DNA of 64,000 nt from Protopterus annectens (lineage: Eukaryota; Chordata; Ceratodontiformes; Protopteridae). The stretch covers positions 625,875,825-625,939,824 of the forward strand of contig NC_056743.1 of NCBI RefSeq assembly GCF_019279795.1, given 5' to 3'. The notes beneath the pieces were generated by a model. The model was not told the origin of the DNA. It searched no databases and saw nothing but the letters and a program-made list of their open reading frames with translations. Positions 10,460 to 21,499 of the stretch are shown piece by piece (the stretch's first letter is position 1; the number at the start of each line of letters is the position of its first letter). Position numbers and translations under genes: made by a program.

Positions 10460-12497
10460 GATATGCTTCTGCTAAATTTATATTTAGAACCAGTGGCAAA
10501 GAAAGTAAGGGATTCAGAAATTCATGTTTATAATTGTTATGGTAGTCAGGAAGAGCTGTCTCTATTTGCAGATGATGGTATTTTATACATGGCAAAACCA
10601 GAAAGGGACATCACAGTGTTGTGGAACATTTTAAGACAGTTTCAAATCTTCTTGGGTACAAAATTAATGAAGCTAAAACAAAAGCAATAGTGGTAAATTC
10701 TGTACCCACACACAAATTAGTGCAACAATATCCATATTTATGGGGACATGATAAAATGAAGTATTTAGGAGTATGGATTAGAAGTGATCTGTTGTGGCAG
10801 CTAAAGATATGTGGGAAGAGACTAAACAGAAGATAATACAAAAATTGAGAAACTGGAAGCTTTGGTATATGGATATGGTTACTAAGATACAAGCCATTAA
10901 ATGTTTTTAGTCCCTTTAGTCTTATACACAGGTCAGGCATATTTTTATCAACCAGAGCAGAAGCTGTGGATAGCAATTAAAAATAGTTGTAGGATTTTAT
11001 CTGGAAAGGGAAGACAGCAAGGGTCAAGTGGGGTAAGCTGATATTTCCAATAGAACAAGGCGGACTAAGATTACCCAATTTTAGGGTGTATTTTACAGCA
11101 ATACAGTTAAGGCTCTTGTACATACCACAAGCAGAAAACTATAATTCAAAGTGGAAAGGAATGATGCTGATACAGGGAGAAAGCTCAAGAAATAAGGAGA
11201 GATTGGGATTTTGGATGAAGACTCTTAAGGAGAACAACAAAACACATACAGAGTATTATATTCATAAAATAGCAGGGAGTATTCTAAGAACCAAACCAGC
11301 ACGAGAATGGAGAAAAGAGAATTTGCCGATAGGGAGGACTGTGATCAGAGATACAGATAATAGGCAAGAGGGGGTGGAATTTATTGGAGAAAATTGGCAA
11401 AGGAGTGAAGGTATTAGAAGCAGATAACTAGAAAGGGAAATGTAATAGAATGGCAAGAGGCCAAGAATTTATTTGGACTGCAGATAAGAGATTGCCTTTC
11501 CTATCAAGGACTGATATCAAAGTACAGGCAAAGAGAAAGAAATCAGGGGCTCCTGAATGAAAGACCAGCACTGGTATATTTTTAATAGAATCTAGAACAG
11601 AAGCTGCCATTAAAAAAGGAATAATTAGTAAAACATAAAATACTGCAGGATAATTATAAGAATCAATCAGAGGAGCTTAGCAAGGATTGGGAAGAGTGAC
11701 TGGATAAGCAATTCACAGCCAATGGGATGATATATGTATATCTCTCAAATATGCAACAAAGTCTAGAAGATTTAGGATATTTGCCTGGAAGTGTTTACAT
11801 AGGTATTTCTATACACCAAGCAGACTCCAAAGAAATTTTCCTCAAGTGGATAGCAAGTGTTGGAGGTGTGATGGGCAAGAAAGAGGTGGCTGGGAACATA
11901 TTTTTTGGGAGTGTAATGAGCTGGCAAGACTTTAGTGATTCCCTGCAGACCACTCTGTCAGAGATGCTGGATGAGCAGATTGCACTAACTTAGGTGATGA
12001 TTTTTTCGTTGAGTTATTATACAGAATCAAAATTGCCTAGGCATAGTAAAGCCTTGCTGAGTCTAATTATGGTGGCTGCCAAAAAAGCAATTACTAGAAA
12101 GTGGAAATCAAAGTCTAGACCAAATTTAACAGAAGTACTGAATATAGTAAAAGATATAAAACAACTGGAATTGGGATGTTTAGAAAAGGGAGTGAGCAAA
12201 CTACATAGGAAAAAAATGGGAATTGTGGGAACAATATATGCAGAGCAGGAACAAAGTTTAAGAGGCAGGATTTGAATGAGCCGTATAATGCTTAACTGAC
12301 AACAACTGGATAGATTATAAGTGATGTATAATATTTGCAACTACAGTTGTTTCAATGGTGTTTGTGATGTATACTCTTTGCAACTAAAGTGGTGTCATAT
12401 TGTTTGTTTTTCATTTGTACAAATGTAAGATTGCCTATGTCATGTGTGAAAATTTAATAAAGATGTTTGTTGGAAAAAAAGATATGCTTCTGCTAAA
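10460..12497 (+). mobile_element. 5'-truncated L1/Tx1 insertion with 17-bp target-site duplication
   Basis: The insertion (10477-12480) is flanked by identical 17-mers, GATATGCTTCTGCTAAA at 10460-10476 and 12481-12497. It starts within reverse transcriptase motif B and reads LYLEPVAKKVRDSEI, LSLFADDGILY (motif C, 10555) and MKYLGVWIRSDLL (10757), then a CWRCDGQE...HIFWEC knuckle (11853-11915). It ends with AATAAAG (12457) and a short A-tail. It belongs to the same family as 2841-9480. Perfect duplication and a simple tail mark a conventional target-primed insertion, younger than the R4-like host. Confidence 0.92.
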
Positions 12498-13228
12498 CTA
12501 AGCAGGAAGTCATTTTAGACTTATTCTCCTCATGTTTCAAAACTTTCACTACATTTGGGTCTTATGAGGTTAGCAGATATGATGCAGTCCTACACTTGCA
12601 GATCTACACATGTAATCAATTTCGAGGAGGCCAATACTTCCTTCAGAAGGGGGAATATATAATCTTGGTATGCAATGATTTTTATAAATCATTTGATGAG
12701 CATGAAGCATCCTTCTTGTTTTCCTGTCCAACCTATCCAACACCTTTTGGGGCCAGCCAGTCCCTCCAAAACTATAAGTTAGAACAGGAAGATCAAATTG
12801 GTTTATAGCTTGAACTTTGTCCCTAGATGTCGATGCTGTTTTTGGTATTAATTTTAGTCTTCTAAAATATTCCTTACTAAGTTTTATTCACATTTGTTTA
12901 TGTTTGATTGCCGAGCCTTCATCAATTCCCAAATATAAAGAACTTGAGCAAGCGGGCTTGAATAAATATTGGGACATTCCTGTCCCAAACTGATGTTTTC
13001 TTGGTGCTGCAACTTTCCTTGATCCATGAATGTGGGATACTGTCAAATGCTTTTTTGTAGTCTGTCCATGCCATACTTAGATTCTTCCCCTTTTTACAGT
13101 TCTCCTTTATGACTTTATTTAACAACAAATGATCCTTTGTTCCATATGAATTTTTGTATTACCCTTTTCTTCTATTGCTGTTATTGAATGTTCTTCTAAA
13201 TGACTATAAACTCTGTTGGCATCAATTC
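12498..13228 (-). pseudogene. R4-like LINE, reverse transcriptase motif A and post-RT domain
   Basis: On the minus strand, 13128-13030 gives NLSMAWTDYKKAFDSIPHSW, the motif A block of R2/R4-type reverse transcriptases with its catalytic D. After a break the sequence jumps to INQFDLPVLTYSFGGTGWPQ and LDRKTRRMLHAHQMIYKN...RLYIPP (12830-12640), the conserved post-RT region of this group. The FADD-containing middle is missing between about 12920 and 12900, so the polymerase core is deleted. Copy 2 at 52651-54180 keeps part of that missing section. Confidence 0.75.
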
Positions 13229-13598
13229 CAATGTATAGTATTTATGTATTTATTTATTTATTTAACATATTTATTTAACAGTTGTTTACTGGGAAAGTCT
13301 GACTGGGACACAGCCTATTTTCAGTGGAGGCCCAGGAAGAAATGCTCCAGATGCATATCCTTTAAATGTGAGAGGAAACCAGAGCACTAGGAGGAAACCC
13401 ACACGAACATAGAGAGGACATGCAGACTTCACACAAATGGCACCCCAGGTGAGAATTGAACCAGAGAACCTCTTGCTGTGATGCAGGAATGTTCAACCAA
13501 AAGGACATGCAGACTCTACACAGAAGGCACCCCAGTCGAGAATCAAACTGAAGAACCTCTTGCTGTGATGTGAGAATGCTAACTGCTGCACTACGTAT
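13229..13598 (-). mobile_element. tRNA-derived SINE with duplicated head
   Basis: Read on the minus strand, a tRNA-like head (TAGCATTCTCACATCACAGC, box-B-like TTTGATTCTCG) is followed by CTTCTGTGTAGAGTCTGCATG and then breaks off at about 13500. A second head (GGTTCAATTCTC) with a full body and the tail CAGACTTTCCCAGTAAAC then follows, ending in (AAAT)n at 13262-13230. The host R4 sequence continues on both sides, as comparison with copy 2 near 53125-53150 shows. The head and body match the SINEs at 31145 and 33852. Confidence 0.75.
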
Positions 13599-14620
13599 AT
13601 GTTATTGGGAAGGCAAGTTATTGGTCTATAGTTTTTAGGGTAGCTTGCAGGTTCACTCTTAAGTAAGAGTATTGTTTTTCCTGTTGTTAACCAGGCTAGT
13701 ATCTGTTCCGGGTGCACATATAAATAGTTCTTTCTTATGGCTAAATCTTCATTTAATGATGTTAATAATTTTAGCCAGAAATTAGGTACTGCATCTGGGC
13801 CTGGGTTTTCCAATTAGGAGCTTTTCTTAACTTTGTGTCAGTCTCTCTGGCCGTTACTTCATCCATTTCATATCCTGTACATTTGAACCTCTTGTTCTTT
13901 CTATTACTTTTTCTATCCATTTAGCATCTTTGTTATGTTCCACGGGATCTTCATAGCTATTTCTCCAAAAGGTATCTATTTCTTTCCTTTTTGATGGTGT
14001 TTCATTTCCTTTTGCCTTGTTTCCCAGTTGTCTATAAAACTTTTTTGCATTATCAATAAATTACTTATTTTGTACTTTTCCATTATATTTATCTGCATAG
14101 CTACATTTTTCTGTCTGTGCTGACATTTTTAGTTTATTATTTGAACAGTGCATGACAGATCTTGATCTGTTCTGATACTGCACATTGCTTTTATCATGTC
14201 TATCTTTCTGAGTATTTTTGCTGATGTGTTCCCTCTTCTAGACTCTTCTAACAGTGACACTTCTTATCTTAATTGCTTTGTAGCTTTCTCTATTCGATAC
14301 TTCCATGATGGCATTTGATTTCTCCCATTCCTTTCCCTTACTACCCTGTATTTTTATGGTAAGACTTTATCTGTTATTAATTTAGCTGCACAGTAGTACA
14401 CCCTATTTACTTCTTTTATATCACATGAATTTATCAAACTTCTAACTTTTGGGTGTTTTACTGACTTTCTGTAATCTATTTCTTTCATTGATCGTAATAT
14501 GTCTAGCCATCTCTATTAAATCAAGCAACTCTTCTCTTAGATCATTTTCTTCTGAACTGAAGGCACATTCTTTGTTTTACATTTCCTGTGGGCATTCTAT
14601 AGAAAGTTCCACAGCATTTT
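13599..14620 (-). pseudogene. R4-like LINE, N-terminal half and first RT blocks
   Basis: Minus-strand frame 13493-13813 reads PGPDAVPNFWLKLLTSLNED, then WLTTGKTILLLKSEPASYP and NYRPITCLP, which are the first reverse transcriptase blocks. Upstream, broken frames give KGNETPSKRKEIDTFWRNSY, DAKWIEKVIERT and, further, VNRVYYCAAKLITDKVLP, a conserved pre-RT region of R2/R4-type LINEs. All are disrupted by frameshifts and stops. The same blocks recur at 53069-53726. Confidence 0.75.
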
Positions 14621-14869
14621 CCTGTGCCACATTTTCTTCAATTTCATCCTGTGTCATCCGTGCCTGTTTCATATGGAAACTCACTGGCCTATCACTCCGC
14701 AACACTGACTGTGTCGGTGTTGCCACAGTTTCCTCTTCCTACACTTGTGCAGCTGCAACTGAACGTTTGTTCTGGTTTCCTGTGGAAGGATCCAAAGTAT
14801 CTTCATATGGCAACTAGGTGTCCATTGCTCTATCCTGCTGGGATGGTATCTGAGTTTAATTTTCTACAC

Positions 14870-15490
14870 TAAATCCTTCATTTTGCAGGTAATCCATAAC
14901 CTCAGTTTGTATTTCTTTAACTTCTCCATGACTAATCCTCTTTTCTACTTTTCCTCTTTGTTTTCTTATTTTTGTATTGTAAAAGTTTCCATGCCTGGAT
15001 GCCTTTGCCTGTATTTCTCTTCAATTATCTTTGGTGCTGCTCTTTTTGTATTGGTTAGTTTGCTTTCTCCTTTGCATAAATATTACACCATATTAAATCT
15101 CTTTCTCTTTCCCATGTCCATATTTCTTCATCAGATGTCTCCTGAAATTCCTGTTTCTCCTTACTTTGGGGACTCGTTCCATCATGCTGTGATATAACCT
15201 GTGTTAAACTTTCTACACTAATCCTTCACTTTGCAAGTATTCTATAACTTCAGCTTCTATTTTTTCAACTTCTACTTTACTAATCTTCTGTTCTACATTC
15301 CCTTTTTGTGATCTTATTTTTTATTGTGAAATTTTTCATATCTGGATGCCTTTGCCTATATTTCTCTTCAAATATCTTTGAGACTACTTTTTTGTGTTGA
15401 TTAATTTGGCTTTCTCTTTTGCATAAATATTGCATCATATTAGATCTCTCTTTTTATGCTTTCCCATGTCCATATTTCTTTTTTGTACCT
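14870..15490 (-). repeat. Tandem duplication of an N-terminal module in the R4-like LINE
   Basis: Two diverged copies of about 270 bp (14875-15125 and 15210-15485) lie head to tail. On the minus strand both contain a version of FEEKYRQRHPDMKNFTIKNK (15375-15320; the other copy has EKYRQRHPGMETF-like residues at 15025-14985), preceded by a QYLCKRES-like stretch. The shared peptide suggests a duplicated protein module, possibly a DNA-binding domain; I do not recognise the fold. The remaining sequence to 15660 is probably the element's 5' end. Confidence 0.6.
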
Positions 15491-15726
15491 TTCAAAATTC
15501 TCTAGATTTTGTTTTTTATATTTTCACACTTCCTCGGTTGCTTATTTTTCCAAATGGCCCAAGGTTTCACTGTCTACATAATGTTTTTATAAATCTGTTG
15601 TATTTCTATTATTGTATGTCTGCCTACGTCTTAAGTGATAATTTAATAAAATGTGTTTAAAATTACTAAAGATGTCCATTTCACACAGAACATGTAATAT
15701 TTTATTACCATCTGCCACTGGCATTA

Positions 15727-17820
15727 ATATAGGTTCATAGGTGTTTACTAGGCTAATGACCACAAGGGCATTTTTAAGCCTAGCCATGTATCCCAAATCT
15801 CTGACAAGTTCTGACATCCCAAGTTGCACTTGAATTGGGTTAGGGAGGAACTCTGCTTCACATGGATGGGGAGCCTGTTCCATAGATGGGGTAGTCTCTG
15901 GGATGCATACCTATCTCTCCAGCAGGTCTCTTTGATATCACAGATAAGGTTTAAGTCTTTAGAATGGGTAATTCTGGTACTGTTTGTTTTGTTGATATGC
16001 AGGAGGTCCATCAGAGTGGGGTCTGACAATGCCTGAATGCCAGGCATAAATCTCCCCTCAAAAGCCTGGAGGAGACAGAATACAGGGATAGGGCCTTCAG
16101 GCAGTCAGCAAAGGACATATTACTTACGCCCTGTATTCTTTTAGTGAGGAACCTCTGTGGACATTCCATTTGTTGGATATGCCTGGTTACATACCAAGGG
16201 GGCACTGTACTTAATGATAGGTCTAATGAATACCGAATACAGTAGAGCAATGACTTTCTTGGACTTAGATGCCGTACCTTTGTTTATCAGTTACACAACA
16301 TAGAATGATTTCCTCACCACTGTAGAGACATGAGATTACTATCTATGTGTGTCCCTAAGTCCCTGACAACTGGGTCAACTCTAATGGGTGTGTTGTCAAT
16401 ATGATAGTTACCAGGGATGGATGACTTCCCAAAGGATACTATTATGCATTTCTTGACATATAGTTTTAGTCCATGGCTCTGACACCAGTTTGCCTGTGTC
16501 AGCCCCTCCTGGAGAACATTTGTGCCAGTATGAGATTTAATGACAGCTCCTAATTTGCAATCATCTGCACATTTAGTCAGCCAGAGACCACTAAGATTGG
16601 CCTTGACTTCTGAGAAGTAAATACCAAAAGGAGCGGTCCAAGGATTGATCCCTGAGAGACTCCACTTGTGACCAGCCTCTTTGTAGAAGTGGACTCTGTA
16701 ATTCTAATTTCCTGAGTCCTGTCTGTGACCCAGTTGGCTATCCACCGGGTGACATACGAGTTTGTACCTAACCTCTTGAGTTTGTCAACAATGCCCGAGT
16801 GGAGTATTGTGTCAAATGCCTTGGCCAGGTCAAGTTAGGCAGTGTGAACGATTTTGCCCTCATCCATTGCTTTGGTGACCTTCTCAAAGAAGTCCACAAG
16901 GATGAGTAGGCATGATCTTCCCTTGACAAAACCAAACTGGGTTGGGTCCAGTTTCTGGAGGTTTACTATATCTCCATTGATCATCTCCATGATAATTCTT
17001 TTCATGGCTTTACATATAAGACTAGTGAGATTTATGGGTCTGTAGTTTGCATGTTCTGTAGATGGCCCACCATTGCGCAGAAGGATGACTGTTGCCTTAA
17101 TCCATTCATGAGGCACTAAGCCTGTTTGGAGGCTTCAGTTAAATAGTAATTCCAGAGGCCCTGATAGGTCATGTCTCATGCTGTTTAGAAGGCATCCTGG
17201 GATATTGTCTGAGCCCATTGATGCAGTGTTCTTGGTCTTAGAGAGAGCATTAAGGACCTGTTCCCTAGTGGTAGTAGAGGGGAGTTATATTTGATGATAT
17301 TTCCTGAGGGAAGTTTGAGGGGGAAGAGAGGAGCAAAGTTGGAGCTAAATGTATCAGCCAGGAGGTTTGCTATATCTTCTGTCTCAGTATAGGTGGCTCC
17401 ATTTACAATGAGCTTTGCACACAATTGTGTATTGCCTTTGAGGTTGTAGACATAGCTAAAAAATACTTTGTGGTTGTCCTTGGCCTGGGAGGCCAAACTT
17501 ACCTCAAATTTGGCTTTGGCAGACTTTATTTGTCCTCTGAGTTATTTATTTAGTTTGATGAGAGTGCTTTTATCCTGCTGGGTGCTGCACCTCCTAATTT
17601 TTGCTATGATTTTCTTCCTCCTGTTATACATCTGATTAATTTTGTGATTCAACCAGGGTGGCTTGTTTTTTTTTTTTTTGAGTAAGCTCTGTGCTTCATC
17701 CTAGTGGGTACAGCTGCCTCTATGCAGCTATTCGCATGCTTGTACGTGATTTCTGTGAACAGTTCTGCATACGCATATAACGGCATTAATAACATTTTTC
17801 TCTGGTCCATCTGATACCAC
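15727..17820 (-). pseudogene. CR1-family LINE copy A, reverse transcriptase half
   Basis: Minus-strand copy from the end of the endonuclease region to the 3' tail. Visible pieces in order: AELFTEITYKHANSCIEAAV (17755), MYNRRKKIIAKI, the 103-residue open piece at 17185-17496, then 16835-17116 with WIKATVILLRNGG, NYRPINLTSLICKAM and PTQFGFVKGRSCLL. Motif A reads LDLAKAFDT (16825) and motif C appears as CADDCKLGA in place of FADD. The tail (15790-15727) carries the family's GCCTAGT...CACCTATGAACC end. It is 5' truncated and has several stops and frameshifts. Confidence 0.85.
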
Positions 17821-18570
17821 TCTTTTTTTTTATTTAAACTTTAAACTTCCATCTTTTGCAAGAAGTAATACATGAGATATCTGGGCAAAACAGTAAATAC
17901 ATTTATCTTTTATATTAATATTACCACCAAATGGAAAAAGATTGTTACATGTGCAGCTTTATTCTCAAACACTACAGCACTCATAAACAATGTGCGTTAG
18001 TCACCCTTTATGACCTATGTCATGTCCATTAAAGAACATCGTACTTTTTCTTTGCTTTTCTTTTCGTCTCTTATTCAGCTATGAAAATAATTCATTGGGA
18101 CAAGGAAACATAAACTTGACAAAACAAATTTCTCTCAATAAAGATAATCAGAAGTTGTCTTAGGTATGTCATTTGAATTTACAAAGGTTTAAATCCAAAT
18201 TGGACTGCCTGTTTAGAAATGCATAACTCGCCAATATATATAAGATACAAAATCATGCCTCTGCCTTTAAAATTGTAATAAATATTGTTAAGCAGAACAT
18301 CTCTGTTACCCAAATACCACTGAAAATGTGGAGTGGGTTACTAGGTTATAAGAGAAACAGCTGCTGTTTAATATCAGTTTAAAAATGACTGAGATGCTTT
18401 CTTGGCTCAGTTAATTTTCTTATGAACATGAAGTAATACAATTCCTTGTTACTCATAATACATGTGGGACTTAAACATGGTATTTACATGTATAACTCTG
18501 TCAACAGTAGTTTAACATGCAATGTGACATTCCAGTATTTTCCTGCCCACTGCTAGGTTTCTTTGTGCTG
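17821..18570. other. Unassigned AT-rich spacer
   Basis: No open frame or repeat family was recognised between the truncated 5' end of CR1-A and the GT array. The only simple feature is a T-run at 17822-17830. Confidence 0.6.
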
Positions 18571-18572
<2 letters not shown>

Positions 18573-18643
<71 letters not shown>

Positions 18644-18804
18644 AAATACAACTGTGTGTGTGTGTGTGTGTGTATCATATACAACTGTGTGTGTGTGTGT
18701 GTGTGTGTGTATCATATACAACTGTGTGTGTGTGTGTGTGTGTGTATCATATACAACTGTGTGTGTGTCATATACAACTGTGTGTCTGTGTGTGTGTCAT
18801 ATAC

Positions 18805-18871
<67 letters not shown>

Positions 18872-19151
18872 ATATACAACTCTGTGTGTGCGTGTGTGTG
18901 TGTGTGTGTGTATATATCATATACAACTGTGTGTGTGTGTATCATATACAACTGTGTGTGTGTCATATACAACTGTGTGTGTGTGTGTCATATACAACTG
19001 TGTGTGTGTCATATACAACTGTGTATGTGTGTCATATACAACTGTGTGTGTGTGTGTCATATACAACTGTGTGTGTGTGTCATATACAACTGTGTGTGTG
19101 TGTGTGTGTGTGTCATATACAACTGTGTGTGTGTGTGTGTGTGTCATATAC

Positions 19152-19227
<76 letters not shown>

Positions 19228-19263
19228 CATATACAACTGCGTGTGTGTGTGTGTGTCATATAC

Positions 19264-19332
<69 letters not shown>
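18573..19332. repeat. Compound (GT)n array with a recurring 11-base spacer
   Basis: About 760 bp in which GT runs of variable length are separated some 19 times by the same spacer, (T)CATATACAACT. One variant spacer is CAAATACAACT at 18643. Some GT runs exceed 60 bp and a short CGCGCG variant occurs at 19217-19224. All frames are open because the repeat lacks stops, giving spurious CVCVC and HTHTH proteins. The array ends exactly at the 3' end of an RTE fragment. Confidence 0.95.
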
Positions 19333-20560
19333 TCTATACATCATCAACCCCTTTTCCCATTTCTGCATGGGGTTGGGGTCTCGTGTTAACTGTTGCCATC
19401 TCTCTCAATTCAATGCCACTCATGCCTGACTGTCTCAGATCTTCTCTCACACAATCCATCCTCCTCTTTACTGGATATCCTCATTTCCTCTTACCTTCTT
19501 CCTGCCTGTCTCACATCTTTATCAGATTGTCTTCTGCTTTTCTGCGCATGTCTAAACCAGAATAATCTGTTCTCTTTGATCTTTTTTTGCAATTGGAGCT
19601 ACTTTAGTTTCTGTTCTTATGTCCTCATTTCTTCATCTGTCCCACAGTGTGCATCCTACCACCCTTCTCAAGCACGTCATTTTCATCACCTCTAGCTTCA
19701 TCTGTTCTGCCTTTACTGCCTAGGTTACTGTACCATACAGCAGTGCTGGTTGCACCACTTCTTGTACACCTTACCTTTCAGCTTCTTTGGCATTCTTCTG
19801 TCATTCACTATACCTAAGACTCTATGCCAGTTGACTGCAGCCCCTCTGATTCTAGCTTTGATCTCTACATTCAGACTTCTCTTTCCTCAGCCCCCTCAGT
19901 ACTTGAAGCTCTTAACCTGTTCAACTATCTTCCCTTCTGTTTCAATTCTCAGCTTCATCTGATTTCCCTAATTTGCTGCCATTACAACTGTCTTGTATGT
20001 GCTTAGTTTTATCCCATGTACCTTCAGTTTTGCTTTCCATTCCCCTATCCTTTGCTGAAGTCCTTGTTCAGGGTCTGCCTGTAATGCCACATTGTTTGCA
20101 TAGAGCAACTTTGTTGATCTGTCCCCTCCAACTTGTTTGCTAATGTACTCCATCACCAGTATGAACAACAGTGGGCTCACAGCTGAACCCTGCTGCAGAC
20201 CCACTCATTGTCATTGGGTCCTTGTACATAGCCTGCACTAATTCTACCAATGTTTCTGGGACTTCGAACCACCGCAGTACTGCCCAAATCAGCTTTCTTG
20301 GAACCTTGTCATACGCTTTTTACAAGTCTAGGAATACCCAGTTGGACTCTCTCCTCATCTATAGCTTCTTAACTGTTTCACTGCAAGCATCGGGTCAGTT
20401 GTGCTGCATTCTGATCTGAATCTGAACTACTCATCTCCCATCTTACATTCTACTACTCTGTGTGTCCATTTATCAGTCATCCTTTCCAGAACCTTCATGC
20501 AATGTAACTGGAGTTTGATACCTCTGTACTGCCCACAGTGCGGATGTTTCCTTTGTTCTT
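19333..20560 (-). pseudogene. RTE-type LINE fragment (reverse transcriptase to 3' end)
   Basis: Minus-strand remnant. At 20560-20240 it reads VPVYKNKGN, then the catalytic motif A block as DL.KAYDKVPRKLIWAVLRWF. The open 78-residue piece at 19968-20204 follows with GLQQGSAVSPLLFILVMEYI (motif B) and LLYANNVAL, where the usual YADD is YANN, so both catalytic aspartates are lost. Further downstream come CLRRVVG- and FWFRHAQKSR-like pieces typical of the RTE C-terminus. Its 5' end stops at a (TG)n(TA)n tract and its 3' end abuts the GT array. Confidence 0.8.
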
Positions 20561-20573
20561 GTACACTGGCACA

Positions 20574-20725
<152 letters not shown>

Positions 20726-21127
20726 TGCATAGAGTCTAGTTCATATCTCTGACTTCAAATAGAAAATCTCCTCCACTTAGCCACATAGGATTTTCTAGTC
20801 ATGGGTTTTCTGGCCACCAACAAAACCAGAACCACATCCTCAGAAATTTGGTGTCAAAAAGGAAGTAAAACCCTATTAACCAAAGAGTCAAATGAAGAGT
20901 GAACAAGATATCCCTTCTCCTGTGTGAGAAGATCCATCCAGTGAGGTAACTTGTGATTATTGCCTCTGGTCAGGTGAAATAGAAGGGGGATCCTGTACCA
21001 TCTGGACCAAAAGGGAGTCACCAGCAAGATTCTGGGCCTGTTCCATATGATCTTGTGCAGGACTTTTGGTAACCGAGGAAGAGAGGGACAGCCATACATA
21101 CCCACCTATACAGAGATCCTCATGATA
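20726..21127 (-). pseudogene. DIRS-like element: RNase H end and start of tyrosine recombinase
   Basis: Minus-strand frame 20854-21105 reads PSLPRLPKVLHKIIWNRPRI, LLVTPFWSRWYRIPLLF and LLTQEKGYLVH, the end of the DIRS pol protein. It continues as VLVLLVARKPMTRKSYVAKW (20830-20760), which looks like the N-terminal core-binding part of the DIRS tyrosine recombinase. The catalytic R-H-R-Y part is absent because the sequence stops at the microsatellite. This piece continues the DIRS fragment at 25123-26830, from which it is separated by CR1-B and a small inverted-repeat element. Confidence 0.7.
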
Positions 21128-21296
21128 GCCGGCCTTAGGCATAGGCCAAATAGGTGGCCGCCTAGAGCATCACTCTAGCAGGGCTGCTTTTCTGGTATTT
21201 ATTTGGTCTAAGTAGACCAGGATGGGGGGACCGGGTGGTGTGGCAGGGGGTGCCATGCAGCCCTTTTGCCTAGGGCACCAGTTGACCTAAGGCAGT
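21128..21296. mobile_element. Short inverted-repeat element (MITE-like)
   Basis: About 170 bp with GC-rich ends in inverted orientation: GCCTTAGG at 21132-21139 and CCTAAGGC at 21286-21293. Internal palindromic pieces include GGCCGCC and GCCTAGGGCACC. It is flanked by GAT and TGAT, a possible short target duplication. It lies inside the DIRS host beside the start of CR1-B. A nonautonomous DNA transposon is likely; the superfamily is unknown. Confidence 0.45.
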
Positions 21297-21499
21297 TCCT
21301 GATTCTCAGTAAAGCACAACACACACACACCTGTACAAAGTACTCAATAAAAACTTACCTAAACATAAGAGACCTCCAAAACACACTCACAAACATTACA
21401 CACACAACATAAAACACATCACAGGCAGCAGACAACACACCAGTGTCTCACAAACACATCCCATAAGGCATAACAATAAACTCACACAGCCCATAAGGC

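Larger units (their letters stand above)
9481..15660 (-). mobile_element. R4/Dong-like LINE with restriction-like endonuclease, nested insertions
   Basis: A minus-strand LINE of roughly 3.8 kb once its insertions are subtracted. From its 5' end it shows a duplicated N-terminal module (15490-14870), an N-terminal conserved region (14620-14000), reverse transcriptase blocks (13810-12920), a post-RT domain (12900-12500) and a CCHC plus restriction-like endonuclease C-terminus (10440-9530). It is interrupted by L1 copy 2 (10477-12480) and a SINE (13229-13598). The poly-T at 9481-9487 would be its 3' poly-A. The domain order and CCHC spacing match the RLE-type LINEs (R2, R4/Dong, Rex6 group); R4/Dong is my best guess. 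Confidence 0.78.

Noticed and set aside
15587-16047. Two overlapping minus-strand frames as separate genes
   Set aside because: They are frame-shifted pieces of the C-terminus and tail of CR1-A.
18563-19565. Very long open frames rich in CVCVC, SYTTV and HTHTH on both strands
   Set aside because: They are translations of the GT/CA array, which has no stop codons; there is no start context, domain or codon bias.
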